A stretch of DNA of 64,000 nucleotides, from positions 8,694,036 through 8,758,035 of the forward strand of contig JAQFVV010006231.1 in NCBI GenBank assembly GCA_028023455.1. Reading direction: 5' to 3'. Source of the DNA: Epiperipatus broadwayi (taxonomy: Eukaryota; Onychophora; Udeonychophora; Euonychophora; Peripatidae). The translations under genes were made by a program, and so were the position numbers. The notes beneath the pieces are model-generated. The model did no database searches and was not told the DNA's origin. It saw nothing but the letters and a program-made list of their open reading frames with translations. Positions 23,240 through 37,570 of the stretch are shown one piece after another. Each line of letters begins with the position of its first letter. The first letter of the stretch is position 1.

Positions 23240-26200
23240 GGGTTCTATCTCAGTTAATAATTAATAACTAAAATATTCAGCATTAAAATTAAAATATTTC
23301 ACTAGCTCAAATTTAAAATACGAATAAGGTTCAGTTTATAAAAATAAATTAAATAAATATTTAATATTTCATGAGACTTGAAGTGAAAATACAGGTGACA
23401 AGATAGATTACATTGAGCCAATATCCCACAGGATACTACCTCAATGGCATAAGAACACTATCCCCCCTTTATTACTATTTCAAATAACAAACTCATAGTA
23501 TTCTTACGACTTTAATAACTTCTACTCACTAAGACTAAACTAATAATTAAATCTTAATCTTCTATTTAATAATAATCTAGCTCAATAAAATAATCTCAGG
23601 TTCATAAAGTTTATTCTAAGTTAATTTAAAATACGGTAGTAAAATATGAGAAGGGATTTTATGTCATAATCTACTATACTGAAACTAATAATAATAAATA
23701 ACAGTAATAATATTCTTCATTGTTTAACTAATTCTGTATATCTTTTCTTTTACTATAATTTTATTACCATAATAAAATAATAAAATATGATCTTATATCT
23801 TCATGTAATGATATAATAAATACGTGGTAGCATTTTAATAATCTGACAAACAAAATATGTGTGGCAACTGATAGCATATAATTTAATATAATATTGTGAT
23901 AACTGATTTATGACCAATAAAATAATGTAAGATTATGATTATCTAATTATAGTGAATACCAATAAAATATTTAAAATTCTTAAAATAATTCTCTATTTAT
24001 CTTTTGTGCAAAATTATATATTTGTTTTGATTATTATGCATATATCGTGATTTCATGCAGCGATGTGGAGAAATAAATAACTCGGACACAAAATTTTTGA
24101 AATAACAAAATTTAACAAAGTTTATTACTAACAACAAATAAATAAACAATTTATTTACATTATTTACAGTGGATATCCTTAACTTTTTTACTTTACAGTT
24201 TGATCTACCGGGTTATAAAAAAAAATTTTATATTTCAATTACATCTTTATTTAGATTTAGGACAAAATTAAAAAAAAATGTTACTATTGGGTTTCTCATT
24301 ATGATTAACTTATTACAAAATATATTTATCTACTTTATTAGCAACAGCATTTTATCCTTAATATTATTAAACTATCTTATTTTAAAAATTCATACTTAGA
24401 AAAACATTCTATAGAAAACAAAATTTTATAATGAGTATGGACTTCTCAAAATATTAAAAAAAAATTTCATCTTGCAAAGTCAAAGATGTTACACAAAATA
24501 TTATCCAAAAATTCAGTACTAGATTTTAGTATTTATCACACAATGTTTACTAATCATAATATATTCTTCTTTAAGCCCTACTTTAGTATGATATAAGTGT
24601 AATCATCAATATATCTCTGTTAATCAATAAACAAAAAATATACTATGCATATTGTTTACATAATTTACTTTGTACTATTGTATTTTAAAAATATGCAATA
24701 CTTATTTTTCTCTTAAAAAAAATAATACTAAAGCATTTAAAATTATTATCACTTTAAAGAAAATATCTTTGTTTAGATACTTTATTTTAAAAAAGTTTAT
24801 ATTTCATTTCCGAAATAAAATTCAAAATATATTCGATGATTCTTTTCCTTCCTTAGGATACTTTGGATCTTCAATTTTAAGTTATAATATTCTGCTCCTT
24901 ATAAGCAAATAAACTAATCTTATCCAAAAACGATAGCATAACCTAAGTTCTAAATTATTTATCATTTCTCTTAAACATATCTTACTGAACGATGCAGTTA
25001 CATGAAATAAAGATAGCGAAAACAGATGCATAAGATTAAGGAAGAAAGCTAGAGTATTACTCTTAACATATCTCAAAATCATGGCACAGTGTGAAGAGGT
25101 ATGGCATTTACCTGCCTAATATCCTCTAGTACAGGGACGATGTTAAAGCTATTTCTTCAGCTTTATTAGAACATCAAATATTTAAAGAAATATAAACACT
25201 GTCCAAATAAAATGTGTATCAGTCATAGGGCTATGTTAACTATGCTGATATTCACATAAAGACTAAATATTATTTCCATTCCTTATAACATCCTATTTTT
25301 TAAAACAAATACATCATCTTGGTTTCCTGCTAACTATAGTACTTCCAAGCCACTATCTCAACATTATTTCTCAAGATTTTTCTACATCTTACATCGATAA
25401 ATAACTATCTGCATTTACAAAACAATAAATAAAATTCATTAATAGTTAAACAATCTTACTATCCCATAAGAAAAGTTGCTTACTTCATTGCTCTGTATGT
25501 TTAATCATATACAATCTACTTAGACAATATTTGAATATCCAATAACATGAAAATTTTAAATGAATCACATAATTATTTGTTATGTTGGATTATATCACTA
25601 ATAAAAAAAAATAATAATCTCGTATGCACATTTTCAAATCAATCCTATCTCATAATGTTTTTTTTTTTAAAATGTTGTATGAAATGCAGTACATATAAGT
25701 AAAAAACTTTTACACTTCATTCTTCCAATTTATGGATGATCTAAAGAAAACAAAAAAATATACATTATAAATTATCAATAGTTATTATTATTACCAATAA
25801 CCTTTATCTAGTCATCGTGTTCAGTAGGCTTCCTTTATCCACTTGAGCATTGCAGATATATAAAAAAAAAATTCACACCCATACACTTTATATTAAAATA
25901 TTTTTAGCTAAATTATTAGATTGTTATATTATAAAATTTTAATATTAATAAATTAATGTTTTTGTTTTTCCTAATCTTATATAAAAATTTAGATTTAAAC
26001 TAGGTTAACAAAATAAAAAGAATCAAAACTATAGTTACATATTTTCTTGACGATAGTTCCTGATAAGTCCAAAATGCTTATTATTTTCTCTTAGAGTTTT
26101 CCAAAAATGTTCTCCTTTAAGCACGTTAAAGTTTAAAATAAAAATAATTATTAATCCATTTAGTAAAATTTAGAAAATAATCTTTGGTTTTAATTTTTAG

Positions 26201-28980
26201 AACGATAATATTAATTAATCCCGTGAAGCTTCTTAATCTTCTCTACCAATATTCTCTGCGTATCCGATGCATCAACCCATTTAATTTAACTTTAAAAATA
26301 TTCAATAAACTTTTAAGTACTATTTGTATTTCCATGGATCCATCTTTTATTCAACTATGTATTCACTTTTTTATATATATGTTTCCTTCTTGATACATTT
26401 AAACTTTCGTTTGGTATTTTTATATATCACTTTTAAAAATAAATAAAAAAAATGTTACCTTCAGAAAGGATATAACATTTTACTCCTTTTGATATATTAT
26501 ATAAAATAATTCATGCAATATACAATTGTCTTATTACTATTTAAAAAATAAATCTTGGATAGGCTTATAAATAATAATGCGTCTCCAATTTTTTTCATTA
26601 GACTCCGTATGATGTCCGTGCTGTGTTTTTTTTTTATGTACCAAAAAAAGTTCTCCGGTTATGCATAAAGCTGTATCAATAAATATTTCAAATATTTTTT
26701 CAGTATTACAATTTATATCCATTTTATTTCGTAGTATATCCTTTTTTTATTGCGTAGTTTAGGTTAAACTTTTAGATAAAATAAGACTGGTAAGTACTTT
26801 AAAAAATTAGAAAATCATCTCCACGAAGTTTCTAAATATATAATTTTTTTCTAAAACTTTCTTTTGCAAAACACTTTAAAATTATCAATTAGTTTTTGCA
26901 AAATAAACGATAAAAAAGTATCAAAAAAAAAATTGACTTTCTCCGGTTTCAATACATTATTAATCTCCTCCTATACCCCGTGCAATTCATATTTATAGTC
27001 TGTAAGAATACCTATTCCTATTGGTTAATTCTTACTTTAGCTTGAGAACAAATTTACATATTTTTAGTTTATAGTAGAATTGAATTTCAAAATTAGAAAT
27101 TGTGACGTAATGAAATTTAAAAAATATTATTTAAAATATTACCTTTGAATCAATTATTATTTTATTAAAATTATTTAAACATTTAAAATAACTTTTAAAA
27201 TAACATTTAATAAGTTATTCCATTTCTTAATATTCAATTTATCTATTTTTATTTAAATAAAATATTTAATTTTTATATTATGAATGTATTCGTCTTTATT
27301 ACATTATTTAAACATGTTATATGATAGTTAACTTAATGTTTAATACTATTTACTTTTATGATAGGCAATAATTCTATCCAATTCTATAATATAACTTTTA
27401 AAATATTTTAAACTTTATTATTAACTCAAACAAGCGTGTGTGAGAATGTATGTAATATACAAGTCACATGATTAATAACTTTGACAGATGATTTTCAATC
27501 TATTTCTCTGCCTAGATTTATATAATTGATACACTTATATAAAATAATTATAAAAAATTTGGAAGAATAATTTTAAAAATATAGAATTAGATATAATTTT
27601 CACCATCATAAAGTTTATTTTTAAAATATACTATATTAATTTTGACTATTAAATATGACTATAAATTTAAACATAGCATTTACTAAATTATCAGTTTTAA
27701 ACTATTAAAATCGAATTTATTAAATATACTTTTAATTTTTATAGCTGTGTTATTTAATATGGCCAGCTTTTACAACCATATGAAACAATATTTTAAACTT
27801 TACATAACTATTTTTAAATGATTTTATATACTACGCATTCTCTTTAGCTTCAAATTGTACTTTAAAGATATAATTGACTTAATATAATTAATGTATTAAA
27901 AGAACATATTCTAAAATTTAAAATTTTTAGTAATTGACTGTTATAAACTATAACAATATATATATAATTATAATTAAGCAGAATTTGTGGATATTGATTG
28001 CATTATTAAACAAGCATCTTGATATTGCAGTCCAATCCTTAACAGACTCCATATATATATCAAGACATATAACTCTTATTGATCTAACACACTGGAGTGA
28101 AAGTAGCATTAGTTCTAACAGTAAGTACGATGATTAGGTTGATCAAACAAACAGGCTGGCAGTATAATGAGAAAAGATACCAATTATGTATATTGTTTAG
28201 TGATTAGATTATTCTAGCCAGAACAGATCTGCTTTAATTTCAAATGTTTTTTGATAAATAAATAAAAGAGTATTAAACATGAACTCTATGCTATTTAGTT
28301 TAAATACAGTATCATAAACAAGAGGGAAATAAATAGTGATTCTGCAATCCTGGAAAAATATTAAAATATCAAAATGAAATTCAAACAATGCTTAAATGAA
28401 ATTTGAATAGAGTAGCAGGAAAAAATAACCTGAAAAAATAAAATTTAAATACCACTTATTTAATTTTGAATTAATAAGTGGCAGTTCAAGTAAATTTTAA
28501 AAATATAGAAACTTTTTGTAAAATAATAATCGAATATAAATGTTAAATCTATGAAATATAAGAATAGGAAAAACAAAAGCAAATTTCTTAGTTAAATGGT
28601 GTTTTACTAAAGGAAAAAATATCCTGAATAACAAGATAATTAGAGAAAAGAATTTTTATTAATTAGTAAATTAGAGATTTAACCTGTTTATAAAACAACA
28701 AGTTATTAAAGATAACTGGCATATGAATATTGGATAATGTAATTCATGGATAGCTATATAAATTAAATTTGTAAAAAAATTATACTTGGCTGATAATGCT
28801 TAAAGGTATTCACATGTGCCATAATAGAGCTGGCATAACATTAAAATCATTCAGCAGCAAGAAATAAATAAGCATCAATAGAAGCGTACATCAAGTTGGA
28901 ATACATTATGGGAAATAGCTAAAAATCAGAGTAAGTGCAATTATAAAAATTCTATGCTCAGAATGATTTTCATATTTGAA
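23240..28980. other. Intergenic AT-rich stretch, possible minus-strand LTR-like remnants
   Basis: No gene is supported. At 24061-24170 the minus strand reads AATAAACTTTGTTAAA followed by T-rich sequence and CTCCACA, which looks like an LTR polyadenylation region. A similar run occurs at 43.2 kb. No pol domain was found. A 30-bp near-palindrome lies at 28452-28481 (CCACTTATT with AATAAGTGG). The rest is featureless. Confidence 0.3.
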
Positions 28981-29030
28981 GACTGTGTTTCTTTTACAAT
29001 GGCTTTATAATAGTTCCCCTTGTGTTCAAT

Positions 29031-29520
29031 TTTAAAACAGTAGCAACTCCTTCCATTCAGTAATACCAGTCATAATAATCAATGGATGCTAGAAGGTTTG
29101 TGCATCAAAATTTAAAACAATAGCAACTCCTTCCATTCAGTAATACCAATCATAATAATCAATAAATGCTAGAAGGTTTGTGCATCAAAATCCACATCTA
29201 ATGCCTATTCATCCAATATTGCCAACTAGTTTCTAGCTTGTGGCCTTCATCAGTGAGAAGCCTTGGATCTGAGAGCATGGCACCTAGATCTTTGAATCTA
29301 ATGCAACCCTCCAGCAGTCATCTTTTACCTTTTTAGTTAACTATAATTGGAAACACATTTATGTTTTCAATTCAAGCTCATTAATTTATATAATCATACA
29401 GATATAAAATCAATTCAGTATCTGAAACATTTTGTGATACTACTGCATGGAGAGAGTTGCAACTGTTTTAACAGCTTATGTAACCATAAGAAATGATGAT
29501 ATGTGTTTCAATTTTCTGAA
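29031..29520 (-). repeat. Hammerhead-bearing repeat, locus 29 kb, with an exact-period 80-bp duplication
   Basis: 29031-29110 and 29111-29190 are an 80-bp tandem duplication with very few differences, made from the outer part of the repeat. The minus-strand ribozyme-like core is 29229-29253: CTGATGA, GGCCACAAGC, then GAAAC and TAG. The inner part continues to CCAGCAGTCATCTTTTA near 29.32 kb. 29429-29520 carries the oppositely oriented outer end (ACTACTGCATGGAGAG, then CAGCTTATGT), so this locus was also an inverted pair. Confidence 0.7.
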
Positions 29521-31010
29521 TATGTGACTGGAATGCTTCCAACTTGATGTATTGAGGTGAAACTAAATTAATTTCTGCAGAAAACTCCCATAATAATATC
29601 TGTCTCATGAAAAATTGAATTCTTATTAAATACGCATAGCTTGATCAGCAAAGAGGCACTATTAGGGTATAGAATAAAGTTTATAACTATATAAAAAATT
29701 CCTGAAGAGTTTGTAAATAATTTAATTATCAAAAAAATTATTAACATAAGTCCATGGTGAATAAAATAGACAATTCTAACTAAAACAATACTAATTTTAG
29801 CTATACAGTATTTATAAATATATAAACTCTCTACTAACTCAGTTTCAGATAAAATTATATAAAACCATAATGCTCTAAGCTATTATATCAAAAATGAGTT
29901 AATTAAAATTATAAAATGTGATCAATCTATACCATTAATAATTAGGTCTGGATTGATGCATTGCAATCATCTTGGAATTATATTATATCTGAAGGTATAA
30001 TTATAGATTCAACTTTATTCATACTACTGTTAATGCTACAGGTGTTCTTTATTCTCCCATACATGTTGTATATACGTTATATATTTGTCATTTGTCTGAT
30101 TGACAAATTTTAAAACCCATGTTTTAAGTGTTATGTTTCAATCATAGGTTGTAAACACAAGGGAATTCTGGTATAGAATAGAATATGCAATAAACTGCTT
30201 TGCCTGGTGGCGGTAAGATTATAAGTTAGGCCATTAAATAATCTGATATACTATTTAAATTTTGTAATGATAGTAAATACATAGAGATCTATGCAAACGA
30301 TTACCTATAGCATACTGATCATTGTTAATTATTTGACTCATTCAGGTTTTATCTGACAACAATCATTTTATTCAAAATGCAATTACTGTTATAGAAGTTT
30401 ATGATTCATCACTTGATCATATATAAATATTTAGATATTTTAGGTTCTCTTTAATCACTTAAATTTTTAATACTACTGTTAATGAGATATCAAATACAAG
30501 GTAGAACTATTACCTGGAGTTATCAAAATCACATTATTAGCAGTAATTTTACAGCTGTTCAAAATTATGTACTACTTACCAATTCAGCTTTCATCCCAAT
30601 TCACCTATAGTTACACATTAAAATACTAATATGAGATGATAATTGCCATCAAATAATATTATCTATGAATGGCTGTAGACTTTAATCCTCATCTCATTTC
30701 ATGTGCTTAATTGCTTCATCTGTTACATATTGGCTGTTCAATGTGTAGCTATATATTTTATCTCTTCTTATCTGATTAAAACCTGATACTCTTAATTCTC
30801 TGACCATTGCATATTTGGTATTCAGTGCAGGGTCCAATAATATTGCCAGTAATTTGGCCATTATATAATGGTGATCCAATTATATGGTCTGTTTAATCAT
30901 TTCAAGTGATTGACTACATATCTGCTGTAGATGTGGCAAGAATGTTACTAAACAACAGTTATACACAAGCATAATAGGAGATGGTCATGTGAAGAATGTT
31001 ACTAACTTGA
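29521..31010. other. Intergenic, no supported feature
   Basis: AT-rich. A 61-codon minus-strand frame at 30694-30879 has fairly protein-like composition but no recognisable motif or splice context. I do not call it a gene. Confidence 0.4.
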
Positions 31011-31019
31011 AATATATCA

Positions 31020-31690
31020 AATAATAAAAAAAAATGAAAATTCAGAGACTATGACCAGAAAATTAGCAAATAATAAAATCGTATATATGTATAGTATAGA
31101 ATGAGAAATGAAGAAAAATATAAATAATACAATAAAAGAGCTTAGATGAGAAATAAGTCAAAATAATTCTAAATAATCAGATCAGAAAAAAGGAAGGTCT
31201 ATGAAAAAAAAGTATAGATGGAACAGATTGAACAATTATATATTAGGTCAGGAAAAAAATGCTTATATATATAAAGGTGTAAATAGGAAAACGGAGTAAA
31301 GAGAAGCATGATTACATCATTAAGAAAAGGGATGTCAGTTCAAAACTAAATGATATTTACTGAAACAAAAATATAATTATCAAACAAAAATACCTGAATA
31401 TATTTGTGAAACAAAAGTAATAGAATATCTAAGTAAATAATAATTAGATCAAAATATAAAAAACAAAATGAAAAAGGAGAAGTTAGGTGACCACGAGCAA
31501 CTATCATTTAAAAAAAAAAACAGAAATTGAAGAGGAAATAATTAACGACCAAAAGTTGGAGTTATCTGAGGAAAAACAAAAATCAAAAAAATCCACATGA
31601 CAGAATGAAGATAAATGGCAAAAATAACACTAATAAAAAAATATGATGAAAAAATGGAAGAGGATAAAACTAAATGAATGCTGATATATA
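31020..31690. other. Long purine-rich (A+G on +) tract, possible dead coding remnant
   Basis: Over ~670 bases the + strand is strongly A/G-biased with few C residues, unlike both flanks. Strand asymmetry of this sort can be left by a Lys/Glu-rich coding region of an old retroelement, but all frames are interrupted. No protein match is claimed. Confidence 0.35.
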
Positions 31691-31699
31691 TATGAATTA

Positions 31700-33700
31700 T
31701 ACCTAGATAATTGTATAAATAATTCTCTATTTGTCTGTAAACAGATCTATAAATAAAATAATCAAATATTTTATTGCTTGGGAATTCATAAAAAATTTGA
31801 TCACTGGGAATGACATAGCAGAACTATAATCCAGGGACTTTTGAGTTCTAATGTCCGTCATCCTAAACATCAGATCTATTATTTGTTCATATTAATTTTA
31901 ATTAATGAGCATTAACTGTATCAAAATATATATTTAATCTAGAAATTTTGATTATCTAATCTTTGCAGATTGATTTTTTTTATTTTATATATATTAAATA
32001 ATTGTGAAATAATATCCAACAATAGTCCCTTAATATAAAATGCTATATTTTTGAAGCACATATTTTTCTGAAAATATAAATAAATACTATATGACAATTT
32101 TAGTTTAATTTTTGCCTTGAGTATTGGATATTTTACAAATATATTAGCTCAAATTCACAAGTTATTTCACCCCCCTCCTATTTTATTAAATATTAAATAA
32201 CAGAATTCGAACTTTTAAAATTATATTATTCATAATTTTAATATTTTATTAAGAACATTTTAATACCAAATAATTAAATAAATATTTATTCAATATTTTT
32301 TCCAACTTACTTTCTAAACTTATTTCATGCTCTAAGATTGAATGATTAAATTTAAACTTTTTAAATAACCAATTATAATATATATTTTTTAAAAATAGAT
32401 AATGTTAGTTATTCTAAAATCATTTTCTAGAAAAACTTCAAAATGATGAACTAATTTAGAACCCATTGACAAAAATTGTAATATATAACATGACGATTAG
32501 GCATTAATTTATAGATATTTACCTGTGTTTTTTCTATTTTCAAATGTTTGTATATATTAATTTATATACTATAATTATTTTTATATAAGAATATTAAGAG
32601 TAAATAAAAAAAATGTTACTTAAATCAAATGTAAACCATACTAAAATAAGTCTAACAGTTATATAAATGCAATTGTAACTTTCATAATTTTTTCTAGATG
32701 TTAGAAGATACCCAATTTTAGAGCTGTGTTAATGGTTAGTAATAATCATTATTGTATTTATCTGAGATGAATGGTATCAAAGTTGTGAGTGAAGTGAGTT
32801 TGACAGTTGTAAATAAAAATGTAGCTTATATTTATATATGCTTTTCTACAAATAAAATAAAATTTTAATTCTTTGAATAAACTAACAATTAAATGAGAAG
32901 CAAAAAAGAATAAATGAAACAAATTAAAAAAAAGAGTGAGAATTAAAGAAAATTTGTTAGTAGAGTGTTGATCAAGATGCAGTCTAAAATTTCCAAAGTA
33001 TAAAATCAAGTTTTTCATTATTAGCTTATACTAATATTTTATTGTGGTGTAAATTTATAAATGAAATATAATTTATAAAATATATAATAAAAACTATATA
33101 ACAAATATTTAAAATATAAAATTTTATTTAATAAAAAACATTTATTTACAATATTTACAAAGTGTATAAAAATAATTTTTAAAATACTTGGTATCCTTGA
33201 AGTTTCAAATTCCTTCAAGAGGCTAAAAAAAATAAAAACAAACAAAACAATAAATAAATATACATGTAAATATTAAATAATAATAAAAAATTACATATGT
33301 ATATATGCTAATAAATATGTCCTTCTCTAAACGTGTGTGTGCATACCTGGACATAAAAACTCTTTCTACATCAGTTATATGACTAATTTATTCTGCAAAA
33401 ATGTCAGTGAAGTCCACTGTAAATCTTACACACATTTATTTAAGTTTATTATTTTTAGTGCCATATATATATATATTTGAATTAGAAATAATTCCAAAGT
33501 AGTCAATACCACCTCTGATGTCATGAAAGCAGAACAAGCTTGAATGTAAAGTATATACTGTCATTTGAATAATCTTTTAGCAATAATTAAAAAATTATCT
33601 TATGAAAAATATTGAAATGAATTTTAATTTGTGATGTATAACCTAACTAACATTTTAATCATCATTATTAAAAGCCACTAATAAATAAGCATAGCTATAC
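31700..33700. other. Intergenic AT-rich sequence
   Basis: No gene or element is recognisable. There is an (AT)n microsatellite near 33460-33476. Open frames are low-complexity. Confidence 0.4.
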
Positions 33701-33712
33701 TATCCCTTAATG

Positions 33713-34196
33713 CAGGGGTGGGCAAATAGTGGCCCAGGGGCCACATGTGGCCCACTAAGAGTTTTTATGCGATTCACCAAGACAATCAGAAAAATCTGCT
33801 TTGAACTGAGATTTCCTTCCCATGCGCGACCGAAGATTCGTATTGTATTACACTAGGACAGCCACATCAATATACACGCGTAGTGTAGATATGATGTGCA
33901 GTGCTTTTCCAATTGATCTAGTTAATTTCAATTTTTGTCTTTGCAACAGTATTTCCAACTTTAGTGAAACCATGAACCCTCTGAAAAAGTATAAAATCGG
34001 TGGTGAATGTCGTGTGTTAATAAAGAATGGACAAACAAATATTTCTTTGGTAATACAGGGAATAAAGCAGGGTGTTTATTGTGTCATGAAAAAAAGATGC
34101 AGTCCTCAGCTAACTATCACTTTCACAAAGTGGCCCCCGCTGCGGCCCTCCGCTTCCACAAAGTGGCCCCCAAGCCAAAACAATTGCCCACCCCTG
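33713..34196 (+). mobile_element. 484-bp internally deleted hAT transposon with perfect 8-bp target duplication
   Basis: The termini are the perfect inverted pair CAGGGGTGGGCAA (33713-33725) and TTGCCCACCCCTG (34184-34196). They are flanked by identical CCTTAATG at 33705-33712 and 34197-34204, the 8-bp duplication diagnostic of hAT elements. It retains the first part of a transposase (near 33970: MNPLKKYKIGGECRV, then in another frame KEWTNKYFFGN and CLLCHE, a BED-type zinc-finger start of the GTF2I-repeat/ZBED-like hAT group). The body of the gene is deleted, and a 15-bp CACAAAGTGGCCCCC phrase is duplicated near the 3' end. A young non-autonomous copy. Confidence 0.92.
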
Positions 34197-34246
34197 CCTT
34201 AATGTAAGAATAAAAAAAAAGTGTTTTGAAATGATTAGGCCAGACA

Positions 34247-35901
34247 GACTCAATTTGTGGCCTGCAGGCAACATGCAGCCAACAATTGACTGATAACAGG
34301 TGCAGATGATACTTATCTTTCTCTCTTTCTATGATGAGAGAAAAAAAAAAATCAACTCTTCTTAATTACTGAGTAACCACTAGCATTTGAATTTTTTTTC
34401 TTGATGTGTTAACTGTCAATATCCTATCATAACTGCACCAAATCTGTTATTTTTTATGTGAATTAATATAAATTATAGGCATGTAAAATACATTTAAAAG
34501 ATGGAATCTAGACTAGTCCATTATTTGAAGGAAAAGTGAGATATGACATGATTATCGTAAATGATTTGAAAAAATTGCAACTATTTTGTAAAGTACTATT
34601 CTATATCAAACTATAATTTAAACACCCATAATGACATCTTCAAACAACAAATGAAAATTATCTGATCAAAATAATTTCTCAAGATAATTGGGAATAGGAA
34701 TATTTTGTTGTGTTAAATAACAAAGGTTCAGCAATATGTTTCATTTGACAAGACAGTATCATATAACATTGATAGTCATTATACCATGAAACATAAATTG
34801 TTTAATGACACTTTTGTTCATGGGTCTTCAATAAAAAGTGACAAATTAGCTTTCTTCAAGAAATCACTGCAACAACAACAAAGTATTATGTCAGTTGCAA
34901 TCCCACAAAAAGCAGCAGTGACATAAACATTATATGAAATTTGTTACATACTTGACAAAAATATAAAACCATTAAATGATGCTGACGTTGTGAAAGAAAG
35001 TTTCATAAATGCTTCCAATATATTATTTGATAAATTTAACAATAAAAATCAAATAATATTACAAATTAAAAAACTACAACTCTTGGATTTTATTTGTATT
35101 AGCCACACTGAAAGTATTGCAAAACATATTTCTGATAATATAATAGATTTGAAAAATTGCAAATATTTTAATTTGGCTGTTGATTCTAGCACTGACATTT
35201 TAGCAATGTCACAAAATGCCATTTTCATCAGATATTTTATTTCTTCCTATAAAGGATCAAACCAGAGGTAGTGATTTTCTCAATAGTATTAGTACTTTTC
35301 TAGAGAAAAATAATATCCTTCAATGATCAGATCCGAAAAGAGATTTGTTTCCTTATTAAAAAAGAAATACAATTTAACAAATCTCATCATTTCACTGTTT
35401 AATTCACCAATTGGGATCACATATATCCATAATAGAAGTAGATGCAGTAATGAAAATCATTGTAAAATTATATCCAAGCCCAAGAATTGAATAACATGTA
35501 AAAATCTTTTGGAAGGAATAAATAGTAATTATACAATGTATTTTTGCATACTTTGGTGTGATGGCTAAGCAGAGGTAAAGTTTTGGATAGCTTTTTTTTC
35601 ATTGTGGCATGACATTATTTCATTCTTAGAAGAAAACAATAAAGTTTATAATGAGCTTGAGAATAATGGATAGTGGTGTCTTTTAGCTTTTTTATTACAT
35701 CACAAAAAAACTTTATGATCTTAATATTAGTTTACAAGGTGAAAATAAAATTATTTTGCAAAAGGCAAATAAAGTATTTGCATTTGAAAAAACTAAGAGA
35801 TACAAAACCAAATACTATATCATTTCCCAACATTAACAAAGCTAAGCAAGATGGTATTGACTTTTGTTCATAAATGTTTATCTTCATTTTAAATTATTTA
35901 T
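34247..35901 (+). pseudogene. hAT transposase relic, 5' part
   Basis: This is an older, longer hAT copy directly beside the deleted one and in the same orientation. It begins with terminal-like sequence (TTTGTGGCCTGCAGGCAACATG). In broken frames the transposase reads HYTMKHKLFND (end of the BED finger), KLAFFKKSLQQQQS, and an intact 93-codon stretch at 34990-35271 with VKESFINASNILFDKF, AVDSSTDI (the RNase-H-like catalytic region; the family norm is AIDESTD) and AIFIRYF. It continues with FHCLIHQ and ISLQGENK. The order and spacing match GTF2I-repeat/ZBED-like hAT transposases. It has stops throughout and is interrupted by the LTR-like unit at 35902. Confidence 0.8.
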
Positions 35902-37570
35902 TGTACCAAGATCGTAGTTGGTACATAATAATTTTATCTAAAAATGTAAAATTAAAGTTGAAGAGTTTTACTGCAGTTTGTTTAGTAAACGTAAAAGTTA
36001 AACAGTTTTTTGAAATAAAAGTTAAAAATATTTAATTAAAAGTGGGAAGGGGTTTCGCTTTAGAAACATCAAATTAAAAGAAGTTGGTTTTCAAATAAAC
36101 AAAGAATTCTTTTATTGTTGTTGTTAGTTTAAAGAAAATATTGTTCATGAAAGTTATAAGTGATTGATTAGAAAAAGGAAAGAAATTAAAAGTTGATTTT
36201 CAAAGTTTAAAAGTATAAATCTCTTTTCATTCGAGTTTATTAGAATAAATTATACATGTGCGTAAATGTAAGCTTGTTAATAAAATATATAATAAATGCG
36301 AATAAATCTCTTTTCATTCAAGTTTATTAGAATAAATTATACATGTGCGTAAATGTAAGCTTGTTAATAAAATATATAATAAATGCGTGTATATGTGCGT
36401 GCGAATGTAAAATAATGTATGTGTAATAAATATTAAAATAAAATAAAGGAAAATTATAATTAAAAAACATAGCAGTGGCTACTAATTAAAAATATAAAAC
36501 CACGTTTGCATGGCTACTACTAATTAAACGATCTCAAAAACACATAGTTAAAGGATTAAGAAAGGAATTTCGACAACAGATATTGCCGGAGGATATCAAA
36601 ATGAAAACATGTGTCATATATAAATATCCAATTTTTTATCGGACATTTTAGTCGAGTTAATTGCATCAGAGTTGCATTACAGTACAATCTATCAGTGAGT
36701 TATATCAGAATCAAGAATGCAGTGTTAAAACCTCTGAAAACATACGACTTTCTCCAGCCTGGGTCCAGTAGAACAGCAAAATCTGCCCGTGAAAATAATG
36801 TCTGCATAACAGTTTGAAAAATCTCCATCAGTATCTAATTGTCTCCAAGAATAAACCCAGCGAATAAGCATTAAACTTTCTCAAGAAAAACTTCAAATCT
36901 AGAAGCAGCTAACAGCAAGCAGTATCCATGTTCCAAAAATCCTAGGTAAATAATATTTTTTCTTATATTCCTTCCTAAGTAGCCATCGCATTTGTGAATC
37001 CTCCAAGAGCCAAATTATATGAACTCTATAGCACATAATAATGAACTATTAATTTGTGTGTTCTAAATATCAAATATTATTTAATGCTTTATTATACATG
37101 TCAGTGTGTGAATTAAGTATGTGTGTGATTAAAAATATTATGTTAGTTAAAAAAATTATAAAAGTATTTATATTTAGTATAATTAGTGTTAATTAAATAA
37201 ATTGTCTTTAAACTTAAACCTTATTTTGTCGGTCAATTCTTTTTACAATCCTTTTCATCAATTCCTTTTACCAATCTTTTATCAATTCTTTTATACCACT
37301 AGTTAAGGAATAAATTCTTATTGATTAAAAATAGACTGAGCTAGTTAAGGGATTTTTCGAGTGCCGGATTATGGGCCTACTGTCCGAACACGTTAGTCTT
37401 AGACTAGCTGGCGCCCGGGGTTTACTCCGAAATGAATAAAGTGTTTGGATAGCAGGGGTTTGAATCTAGCAGCCGAGGTGGGCCATGATCTGATCATAGG
37501 TTTATTGATAGTTAAAGCTATCAATAATATTTTCCACTTGTCTCGAATGTGCCGGTTCATTCACGTAATA
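35902..37570 (+). mobile_element. LTR-like retroelement unit, copy 1 (inserted in hAT relic)
   Basis: One of two same-strand copies of a 1.7-1.8 kb unit. It begins TGTACC, has a TATA box (TATAAATA, 36619-36626) followed by TTTTTTATCGGACA, an AATAAA near 37195, and then CTAGC and TGGCGCCCGGGG at 37409, which resembles a retroviral-type tRNA primer-binding site. A leader-like segment with GGGGTTTGAATCTAGCAG follows. An internal 87-bp tandem duplication lies at 36215-36301/36302-36388. No gag or pol is present. The features fit a long LTR plus leader, but a TRIM-like or other non-autonomous unit is possible. It splits the hAT transposase. Confidence 0.55.

Noticed and set aside
28452-28481. Near-palindrome as a terminator or regulatory site
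   Set aside because: Isolated AT-rich inverted repeat in intergenic eukaryotic DNA; no gene context.
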